64,000 nt of DNA, from contig NZ_JAVFWO010000003.1 of the NCBI RefSeq assembly GCF_031085295.1, positions 832,832 through 896,831 of the forward strand. The letters run 5' to 3'. The position numbers and the translations under genes are program-made. The notes beneath the pieces are model-generated. The model saw only the letters and a list, made by a program, of their open reading frames with translations. It ran no database searches and was not told the origin of the DNA. This document shows positions 55,320 to 64,000 of the stretch, piece by piece (within the stretch, counting starts at the first letter, position 1; the number at the start of each line of letters is the position of its first letter). The stretch is from Microbacterium psychrotolerans (lineage in GTDB: Bacteria > Actinomycetota > Actinomycetes > Actinomycetales > Microbacteriaceae).

Positions 55320-55874
55320 ATGCTGAACGCTCTTGTCGCGTACGCCGCGGAAGAGGGGGAGACTCACAACCCTCTGCTCCCCGCCTGGTACGACATCATC
55401 TGGTCGTCGGTGTGCTTCATCGTCATCCTCGTCATCTTCTGGAAGGTCGCCCTTCCCCGGATGAAGAAGCTGCTCGACGAGCGCTCAGCGGCGATCGAGG
55501 GCAACATCGCCAAGGCCGACGAGGCCCAGCGCAAGGCCGAGGCGGCGCTCGAGGAGTACACCGCGCAGCTCGCCGAGGCGCGCAAGGAGGCCGGTGAGAT
55601 CCGCGACGCCGCCCGTGAGGACGGCAAGAAGATCGTCGCCGAGGCCAAGGAGAACGCCGCGGCGGAAGCCACGCGTCTGACGACGACCGCACATGCTCAG
55701 ATCGAAGCCGAGCGCCAGACAGCACTCGTGTCGCTGCGCAGCGAGGTGGGCACGCTCGCCCTCGACCTCGCCGGCGGCGTGATCGGCGAGACGCTCTCCG
55801 ACGACAAGAAGGCTCAGGCCGTCGTCGATCGCTTCCTCGCCGAGCTCGAGGAGTCCGAAGGGGCGAAGGCGTAA
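55320..55874 (+). CDS. atpF: ATP synthase Fo subunit b
   Basis: 184 residues; one membrane helix 'IIWSSVCFIVILVIFWKVALP' (about 25-45) followed by the long charged coiled coil of the peripheral stalk ('LLDERSAAIEGNIAKADEAQRKAEAALEEYTAQLAEARKEAGEI'). AAGGAGA precedes the ATG. The stop shares a base with atpH. Confidence 0.96.
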   Translation: MLNALVAYAAEEGETHNPLLPAWYDIIWSSVCFIVILVIFWKVALPRMKKLLDERSAAIEGNIAKADEAQRKAEAALEEYTAQLAEARKEAGEIRDAAREDGKKIVAEAKENAAAEATRLTTTAHAQIEAERQTALVSLRSEVGTLALDLAGGVIGETLSDDKKAQAVVDRFLAELEESEGAKA

Positions 55875-56665
55875 TGGGCAGCGCGTCCACTCAGGCCCTG
55901 GCGGCGACGACGGCGGCGCTGCGCGCCGCGTCGGGCGTCGACCTCGACGTCGCCGGCGAGCTGTTCGCCGTCGCGCGCGCCGTGGGCGACTCGTCGCAGC
56001 TGAGCGGCGCGCTCGCCGACTCCGCCGCGCCGGCCGAGGCTCGCCGTCAGGTCGTCGCCGACGTGTTCGGCAAGTCCGTGAAGCCCACGACGGCGTCGCT
56101 GCTGACGACCGCCGTCGAGCAGCGCTGGTCCTCGTCCGACGATCTCGTCGACGGCATCGAGGAGCTCGCGGTGCGGGCAGCGTCGGTCGCCGATCCGAAC
56201 TCCGACGTCGAGGCCGAGCTGTTCGCCCTCACGCGGACCGTGGCGGACAACCCGGAGCTCGAGCTCGCGCTGGGGCGCCGCCTGGGCGACTCTGCCGCCA
56301 AGGGCACGCTCGTCGAGACGCTGCTGAAGGGTCGCGCGAGCGCGGGCGCGACGCTGATCGCGGCATCCCTCGTCCGCCAGCCCCGCGAGCGGCGCATCCG
56401 TCAGCTGCTGACGCGCGCGACGGACATCGTCGCCGACCAGCGCAACCGCGCCGTCGCGACTGTCGTGGCCGCGGCGCCGCTGAGCGCCGCGCAGAACGAG
56501 CGGCTCACCGCGGCGCTGTCCAAGCGGTACGGAACCCCGGTGTCGCTGAACACCATCGTGGACCCGACGGTCGTGGGCGGCGTGCGCGTGCAGATCGCGG
56601 ACGACGTGATCGACGCGAGCGTGTCGGCGCGACTGGCCGACCTCCGTCAGCGGCTCGCCGGCTGA
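55874..56665 (+). CDS. atpH: ATP synthase F1 subunit delta
   Basis: 263 residues, the long actinobacterial type. The C-terminal conserved part is 'ATVVAAAPLSAAQNERLTAALSKRYGTPVSLNTIVDPTVVGGVRVQIADDVIDASVSARLADLRQRL'. It links the peripheral stalk to F1. It starts in the last base of atpF (TAATG). Confidence 0.95.
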   Translation: MGSASTQALAATTAALRAASGVDLDVAGELFAVARAVGDSSQLSGALADSAAPAEARRQVVADVFGKSVKPTTASLLTTAVEQRWSSSDDLVDGIEELAVRAASVADPNSDVEAELFALTRTVADNPELELALGRRLGDSAAKGTLVETLLKGRASAGATLIAASLVRQPRERRIRQLLTRATDIVADQRNRAVATVVAAAPLSAAQNERLTAALSKRYGTPVSLNTIVDPTVVGGVRVQIADDVIDASVSARLADLRQRLAG

Positions 56666-56743
56666 CACAGACTTCCCGGGCGGGGCCGAGACAGGAACCG
56701 CGCGGAGCTTTCGGGGCCGAGGCCCCATGAACGAAGGAAAACA

Positions 56744-58381
56744 ATGGCAGATCTCTCTATCAGCCCCGACGTCATCCGTGACGCGCTGAAGGACTTCGTC
56801 GCCGCTTACGAGCCCACCGGGGCTGCGGCCACCGAGGTCGGCACCGTCGTCGACGCCGCGGACGGCATCGCCCACGTCGAGGGCCTGCCCGGTGTCATGG
56901 CGAACGAGCTCGTGACGTTCGCGGACGGCACCAGCGGCCTCGCACTGAACCTCGACGAGCACGAGATCGGTGTCGTCGTCCTCGGCGAGTTCTCCGGTGT
57001 CGAGGCCGGCCAGCAGGTCACCCGCACCGGCGAGGTGCTCTCGGTCGCCGTCGGCGACGGCTACCTCGGCCGTGTCGTCGACCCGCTCGGCAACCCGATC
57101 GACGGACTCGGCGAGATCGCCACCGTCGGCCGCCGCGCCCTCGAGCTCCAGGCGCCGGGCGTCATGCAGCGCAAGAGCGTGCACGAGCCGCTGCAGACCG
57201 GCATCAAGGCCATCGACGCGATGATCCCGGTCGGCCGCGGCCAGCGTCAGCTCATCATCGGCGACCGCCAGACCGGCAAGACCGCCATCGCGATCGACAC
57301 GATCATCAACCAGAAGTCCAACTGGGAGTCGGGTGACGTCGAGAAGCAGGTGCGCTGCATCTACGTCGCGATCGGCCAGAAGGGCTCGACGATCGCGGCC
57401 GTGAAGGGCGCGCTCGAAGACGCCGGCGCGCTGGAGTACACGACCATCGTCGCGGCTCCTGCGTCCGACCCCGCCGGCTTCAAGTACCTCGCGCCGTACA
57501 CCGGCTCGGCCATCGGCCAGCACTGGATGTACGAGGGCAAGCACGTCCTGATCATCTTCGACGACCTGTCGAAGCAGGCCGAGGCGTACCGCGCCGTGTC
57601 GCTCCTCCTCCGCCGCCCGCCGGGCCGCGAGGCCTACCCCGGTGACGTCTTCTACCTGCACTCGCGTCTGCTCGAGCGCTGCGCGAAGCTGTCCGACGAG
57701 CTCGGCGCCGGCTCGATGACGGGTCTCCCGATCATCGAGACCAAGGCGAACGACGTCTCGGCGTACATCCCGACCAACGTGATCTCGATCACCGACGGCC
57801 AGATCTTCCTGCAGTCCGACCTGTTCAACGCCAACCAGCGTCCCGCGGTCGACGTGGGCATCTCGGTGTCGCGCGTCGGCGGCGACGCCCAGGTGAAGTC
57901 GATCAAGAAGGTCTCCGGCACGCTCAAGCTCGAGCTCGCCCAGTACCGCTCGCTCGAGGCGTTCGCGATGTTCGCCTCCGACCTCGACGCGGCGTCCCGT
58001 CGCCAGCTCGCCCGCGGTGCGCGCCTCACCGAGCTGCTCAAGCAGCCGCAGTACTCGCCGTACCCGGTGGAGGAGCAGGTCGTCTCGATCTGGGCCGGCA
58101 CCAACGGCAAGCTCGACTCGATCGAGGTCGAGGACGTGCTGTCGTTCGAGCGCGAGCTGCTCGACTACCTGCGTCGCAACACGACGATCCTCGACACCCT
58201 GCGCGACACGAACGTGCTCGACGACGACACCGTCGCCGAGCTCACGAAGCGGACCGACGACTTCATCCTCGAGTTCCAGGCCGGCAAGGGCCAGGCCATC
58301 GGCAAGCCGGGCCACGAAGAGGTCGCGGTGGCCGAGGCGGACGACGTGAACCAGGAGAAGATCGTCAAGGGTCGCCGCTAA
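56744..58381 (+). CDS. atpA: ATP synthase F1 subunit alpha
   Basis: 545 residues. Walker A is '[15 protein letters not shown]' near residue 173; '[32 protein letters not shown]' is the alpha signature; '[35 protein letters not shown]' follows. The C-terminus has a charged extension of about 25 residues ('[21 protein letters not shown]'), typical of actinobacterial alpha subunits, where it limits ATP hydrolysis in mycobacteria. Confidence 0.97.
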   Translation: MADLSISPDVIRDALKDFVAAYEPTGAAATEVGTVVDAADGIAHVEGLPGVMANELVTFADGTSGLALNLDEHEIGVVVLGEFSGVEAGQQVTRTGEVLSVAVGDGYLGRVVDPLGNPIDGLGEIATVGRRALELQAPGVMQRKSVHEPLQTGIKAIDAMIPVGRGQRQLIIGDRQTGKTAIAIDTIINQKSNWESGDVEKQVRCIYVAIGQKGSTIAAVKGALEDAGALEYTTIVAAPASDPAGFKYLAPYTGSAIGQHWMYEGKHVLIIFDDLSKQAEAYRAVSLLLRRPPGREAYPGDVFYLHSRLLERCAKLSDELGAGSMTGLPIIETKANDVSAYIPTNVISITDGQIFLQSDLFNANQRPAVDVGISVSRVGGDAQVKSIKKVSGTLKLELAQYRSLEAFAMFASDLDAASRRQLARGARLTELLKQPQYSPYPVEEQVVSIWAGTNGKLDSIEVEDVLSFERELLDYLRRNTTILDTLRDTNVLDDDTVAELTKRTDDFILEFQAGKGQAIGKPGHEEVAVAEADDVNQEKIVKGRR

Positions 58382-58401
58382 GGCGGGCCTGGGTCACAAC
58401 C

Positions 58402-60779
<2,378 letters not shown>

Positions 60780-60780
60780 C

Positions 60781-61041
60781 ATGCCGCTCAAGGTGAGCCT
60801 CGTCTCCGCGGACGCGGAGGTCTGGTCGGGTGAGGCCTCGCTCGTCGTCGCCAAGACCGTCGAGGGCGAGATCGGCTTCATGACCGGTCACGAGCCGGTG
60901 CTCGCGATCCTCGCCGAGGGTCAGGTGCGAATCACCGAGACCTCGGGCACCAAGATCGTCGCCAACGCGCAGGACGGCTTCCTGTCGATGGAAGGGGACG
61001 ACCTCACGATCGTCGCCGGAAACGCCGCGCTGATCTCCTGA
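60781..61041 (+). CDS. atpC: ATP synthase F1 subunit epsilon, short form
   Basis: 86 residues; only the beta-sandwich domain ('LKVSLVSADAEVWSGEASLVVAKTVEGEIGFMTGHEPVLAILAEGQVRI') with no C-terminal inhibitory helices, a form common in Micrococcales. It starts 2 bases after the atpD stop and ends the operon at a strong terminator. Confidence 0.95.
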   Translation: MPLKVSLVSADAEVWSGEASLVVAKTVEGEIGFMTGHEPVLAILAEGQVRITETSGTKIVANAQDGFLSMEGDDLTIVAGNAALIS

Positions 61042-61056
61042 TCCACCACCACTCGC

Positions 61057-61093
61057 ACTCGGCCGATCCCTTCGGGGATCGGCCGAGTCGTTT
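61057..61093 (+). terminator. Intrinsic terminator of the ATP synthase operon
   Basis: A perfect 14-base stem (61057-61070 and 61075-61088) with a TTCG tetraloop, followed by CGTTT, 15 bases after the atpC stop. Confidence 0.93.
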
Positions 61094-61132
61094 CCCCGGC
61101 CGCGTCGAGCCCGAGCCTTCTCCCGGAGCGTC

Positions 61133-61882
61133 ATGCTGATCCTTCTCCCGCCGTCCGAGACGAAGCGGACGGGCGGCAGGCCGGCACCGCTGCACGTGGG
61201 CGGGCTGACGCTGCCGCGGCTGACGCCGCAGCGCGAAGCGGTGATCAACGCACTCGTCGCCTTGTCCGCCGACGCGGACGCGGCCGCGCGGGTGCTCAAG
61301 CTGGGCCCGACCCAGCGGGGTGAGATCGCCGTGAATGCGGGGCTGCGCGACGCCCCCACGATTGCCGCGATCGACCGCTACACGGGCGTGCTGTACGACG
61401 CGCTGGACGCGGCATCCGTTCCTGCCGCCGGTCGGCGCTGGCTGGGCACGCACGTGCTGCTGCACTCCGCTCCCTTCGGGCCGGTGGGAGCTCTCGACGC
61501 GATTCCCGCCTACCGGCTCGGCCCCTCGACGTCGCTCCCGGGCATCGCGTCGCTGAAACGCGTCTGGGCGGATCCGGTGACCGCGGCGATCGAGGAGCTG
61601 GCGCCGCGCTTCGTGCTCGACCTGCGCTCCGAAGCGTACGTCGGTCTCGGCCCGGTGCCGTCGTCCACCGCCTCGCGCTACGTGCGCGTCGTGAGCGAGG
61701 GAGCCGACGGAGCCGTCCGCGCACTCAACCACTTCAACAAGCACGCAAAGGGCGCGCTCGTGCGCCGGCTCGCCGAGGAGCGCCCGCGCATCTCGTCGGC
61801 GGCGGGATTCGTCCGTTGGGCGGATGCCGCCGGCCTGCGCGTGCGCGAGACCGGGGCCGGCGAGCTCGAGCTCTTCGCCTAG
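61133..61882 (+). CDS. yaaA: YaaA-family peroxide-stress protein
   Basis: 249 residues. 'MLILLPPSETKRTGG' and 'AIDRYTGVLYDALDA' mark the YaaA (DUF328) family, which in E. coli limits free iron and DNA damage during peroxide stress. Further family features are 'LGTHVLLHSAPFGPVGALDAIPAYRL' and 'ALNHFNKHAKGALVRRLAEE'. Its stop overlaps the stop of the convergent GNAT gene by four bases. Confidence 0.92.
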   Translation: MLILLPPSETKRTGGRPAPLHVGGLTLPRLTPQREAVINALVALSADADAAARVLKLGPTQRGEIAVNAGLRDAPTIAAIDRYTGVLYDALDAASVPAAGRRWLGTHVLLHSAPFGPVGALDAIPAYRLGPSTSLPGIASLKRVWADPVTAAIEELAPRFVLDLRSEAYVGLGPVPSSTASRYVRVVSEGADGAVRALNHFNKHAKGALVRRLAEERPRISSAAGFVRWADAAGLRVRETGAGELELFA

Positions 61883-62613
61883 CTCGGCTGCACCGGGGTC
61901 CGCACGGCGGCGAACCTGTTGCGGCGGCGCAGCGCGAATCCGAGGCGCTCGTAAGCCGCGATCGCACCGACGTTGGACGCTGCGGCGTGGAGCAGCGCGC
62001 GGTCGCCGCGCTCCTGGATGTGGAAGGCGACGTCGAGCACGAGGCGCGACGCGAGTCCCTGCCGTCGGTGGTCGGCGTCGACGGCCACGGCGCTGATCTC
62101 GGTCCAGCCCTCGGGCTGCAGACGCTCGCCGGCCATCGCGATGAGCCGCCCGTCGCGGCGGATGCCGACGTACCGGCCGAGCTCGTACGTGCGCGGCCGG
62201 AACGGCCCGGGCTGGTTGCGTTCGACGATCGCCAGCATGTCGGCAGCGTCCTCGGCCCCGAGCAGGATCGCCTCGGGGTCGGGGCGCGGCTGGAGCGCGT
62301 CGGTCTCGACGAGCTGCACGCCCTCGCCCTGCCCGACCACCTCCCACCCGTCGGGAATCTCGCCGTCATACCCCGACAGCCCGATCTCGGTGCCGGGGCC
62401 GACGAGGTCGACGAGCGCCGGCCAGACGCGGGGATCGTCCCAGGTGCGCACCGCGACGAACGGCGCGACGTCCTCGGGGTAGCGGCGGACGAGGTCGTTG
62501 CCGATCGCGAACTTCGCGTGGGGCCCGGTCAGGGCGTGCCAGGGGGCGTTGTCGAGCACGGTGGCGTCGGCATGGGGGGCGTCGAGGATCGTGGCGGGCG
62601 CGAGATCAGGCAT
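61879..62613 (-). CDS. GNAT N-acetyltransferase
   Basis: 244 residues. The N-terminal half is variable ('LDNAPWHALTGPHAKFAIGNDLVRRYPEDVAPFVAVRTWDDP'). The C-terminal half is a GNAT fold with the acetyl-CoA loop 'ISAVAVDADHRRQGLASRLVLDVAF' near residue 185 and 'LLHAAASNVGAIAAYERLGFALRRRN'. The arrangement fits the FR47/GCN5-like group. The substrate is unknown. Confidence 0.88.
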   Translation of the reverse strand: MPDLAPATILDAPHADATVLDNAPWHALTGPHAKFAIGNDLVRRYPEDVAPFVAVRTWDDPRVWPALVDLVGPGTEIGLSGYDGEIPDGWEVVGQGEGVQLVETDALQPRPDPEAILLGAEDAADMLAIVERNQPGPFRPRTYELGRYVGIRRDGRLIAMAGERLQPEGWTEISAVAVDADHRRQGLASRLVLDVAFHIQERGDRALLHAAASNVGAIAAYERLGFALRRRNRFAAVRTPVQPS

Positions 62614-62723
62614 CCGTCCACTCTGCCCCCGCGTTGCGGGACCTGCAAACGGCGCCTGTCACGGCGCGCAATGCGCCCCGGATCCGCCGCGCCGCGTCGC
62701 GGTGGCCCGGCGGATCCGCTCGT

Positions 62724-63176
62724 TCAGCGCCGGGTGTGCTCCGCCGTACGCTCGGTGTTCTCGGCGATCGCGATGAGGGCGACGACGGCCTCGATGATGA
62801 ACCGCAGCAGGATGATCGCGAGGAAGGTGAGGACGGGCACGACGATGATGGTCGCGACCAGGCCGCTGATGCCGGCGCCGACGTCGAACCACATGATGGA
62901 GATTGCGCCGATGAGCCCGCTGACGAAGTAGACGATGAACCCGATCGCGATCGCGATCAGGCCGACGAAGTAGAACACGCTCGCGAGACGACGGGTGATG
63001 AAGGTGCGGAACGACAGGTCGAACAGCGCGGCGAAGAATCCCTTGCCGACCTCGCTGCTCTCGCCGCGGACCGTCGGGACGCCGGTGTCGTCGGGGTCGG
63101 CGCCGCGCGCGGCGTCTGCCGCCGACTGCGGCGGCAGGGGCGGGGGAGTCGGAGCGGACGGAGTCTGGTCGGTCAT
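62724..63176 (-). CDS. DUF4282 membrane protein
   Basis: 150 residues from the ATG at 63176 (an earlier in-frame ATG at 63215 is less likely). A disordered Pro/Ser/Ala/Asp-rich start is followed by 'GKGFFAALFDLSFRTFITRRLASVFYFVGLIAIAIGFIVYF', the DUF4282 signature. A second membrane segment 'TIIVVPVLTFLAIILLRFIIEAVVALIAIAENT' comes next. The function is unknown. Confidence 0.88.
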   Translation of the reverse strand: MTDQTPSAPTPPPLPPQSAADAARGADPDDTGVPTVRGESSEVGKGFFAALFDLSFRTFITRRLASVFYFVGLIAIAIGFIVYFVSGLIGAISIMWFDVGAGISGLVATIIVVPVLTFLAIILLRFIIEAVVALIAIAENTERTAEHTRR

Positions 63177-63360
63177 GGCGGCCCTTCGGTCGGAGTTGTT
63201 GCTCAGGCTATCCACCGGCGCTCGAGGTGGCCATCCCCTCGATTTGACGTCAATGCTGACAGGCGGCTGAGAGCGTCGCTAGCATGTGTCCAGCGGAGCA
63301 GGGGCTCCGCGGGCGCGCCCGACGCGTCGCGAATCGACTCTCTCGGAGGTCGCTCCACCA

Positions 63361-64000
63361 TGACCATGGACTACAACGACGGCAGCGGGGCAGGGGCGCT
63401 CATCGCCTGGCTCGTCCTCGCGCCATTCTTCTTCCTGCTCGCGATCGCCGGCTACGTCATCGGCTCGTGGTTCCTGATGAAGGTGTTCGACAAGGCGGGC
63501 GTGCAGGGACGCTGGCGCGCGTGGGTGCCGGTGTACAACACCCTGATCTTCGTGAAGCTCGGCGACCTCAACCCGTGGTGGCTGCTGGTGCTGTGGGGCG
63601 GCGGGATCGTGCTCGGGTGGGTGCCGGTGCTCGGCTCCCTCATCGGCCTCGCCGCATTCCTCTACACGCTCCTGGCCGCCTGGCGCGTGGGTCTGAAGCT
63701 GCAGAAGGAAGCCGTCTGGCTCATCCTCTACTTCTTCCTCGCGATCGTCTGGCTCGGCATCAACGCCTTCGACCGCTCGCGCTGGAACACCGCGATCCCC
63801 GCGGCGCCGTGGGCGGGCAACTTCCTCGCCGACAAGACGGTGTGGTCGGGCATCCCGCCGCAGACGCCGGCCGCCGGCTACCCCGCCAACCCGGCCACCG
63901 CGCCCGGCTACGGCGCCCCCGCGGGCTACCAGCCGCCGGCCGGCTACACCGCGCCGCCGGCGCCGCCCGCCGGGTACACCGCGCCCCCTGCACCGCCCGC
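63361..64000 (+). CDS. DUF5684-like membrane protein with Pro-rich tail (cut by window end)
   Basis: The gene starts at an ATG behind GGAGG (63346-63350) and stays open to the window end (213 codons). The first part has four membrane segments: 'LIAWLVLAPFFFLLAIAGYVIGSWFLMKVF', 'WWLLVLWGGGIVLGWVPVLGSLIGLAAFLYTLLAA' and 'AVWLILYFFLAIVWLGI'. 'KAGVQGRWRAWVPVYNTLIFVKLGDLNPWW' between them resembles DUF5684. The tail from about residue 165 is a run of GYxxPPA-type repeats, likely disordered and exposed. The function is unknown. Confidence 0.8.

Noticed and set aside
55814..58315. Long minus-strand open frame opposite atpH and atpA
   Set aside because: It is a shadow of the highly codon-biased ATP synthase genes.

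Overview
This is a high-GC window with dense GTG/ATG starts and heavy use of 1- to 4-base stop/start overlaps. It is typical chromosomal DNA of an actinobacterium. I infer the family Microbacteriaceae, most likely Microbacterium or a close relative, from the gene order argS-lmeA-lysA-hom-thrC-thrB-rho-prfA ... prmC-tsaC-tagO/wecA-atpBEFHAGDC, from small Microbacteriaceae-type proteins, and from an over-used GGATGCC word. I see no prophage, insertion sequence, CRISPR array or integrase. No gene-free stretch exceeds about 240 bases.

Layout. 1-3.5 kb: the N-terminus of an animal-haem-peroxidase-type protein, then metX and metY for direct sulfhydrylation of O-acetylhomoserine, with an 81-codon orphan gene between them. 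3.7-6.7 kb: an SDR, an AlaX-like tRNA-editing hydrolase, ung and a GNAT. 6.7-8.3 kb: a protealysin-like M4 protease overlapped by its emfourin-type inhibitor. 8.3-13.3 kb: a complete five-gene peptide-type ABC importer on the minus strand. 13.5-22 kb: an alpha/beta hydrolase, an AhpD-like protein and a tyrosine phosphatase, an iron-box-preceded SIP-domain protein, an arginase-family protein paired with a HEAVH-motif protein, PspA and a TPM-domain protein. 22-31 kb: a TOPRIM-like DUF3097 protein, trmB, an MFS pump, a CPBP-family protein, a guanidine-III riboswitch with a Gdx/SugE exporter, a short SulP remnant, an alkyl sulfatase, a short solute-binding lipoprotein overlapping a cation diffusion facilitator, two small proteins and tRNA-Arg(CCG).

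31-44 kb: an SGNH hydrolase, a transglutaminase-like protein, argS, an LmeA-like lipoprotein/lipid-binding protein, then the aspartate-family operon lysA-hom-thrC-thrB followed by rho and prfA. 44.4-50.4 kb: a block of a holin-like membrane protein, an LAL-type LuxR regulator and a cysK-cysK-cysE cluster, which separates prfA from prmC. 50.6-61 kb: prmC, tsaC, a polyprenyl-phosphate GlcNAc-1-P transferase, an AtpI-like membrane protein and the entire F1Fo ATP synthase operon, ended by a strong terminator. 61-64 kb: yaaA, a GNAT, a DUF4282 membrane protein and the start of a proline-rich membrane protein cut by the window end.

The sulfur genes (metX, metY, two cysK, cysE) and the aspartate-family genes together give O-acetylhomoserine, methionine, cysteine, lysine and threonine synthesis within one window. 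Control signals I can support are the guanidine-III aptamer, a DtxR/IdeR-like iron box, a Shine-Dalgarno-sequestering hairpin before metY, a set of TAGNCT-type -10 boxes 6-10 bases before start codons (probably leaderless or near-leaderless transcripts), and about ten GC-rich stem-loop terminators.
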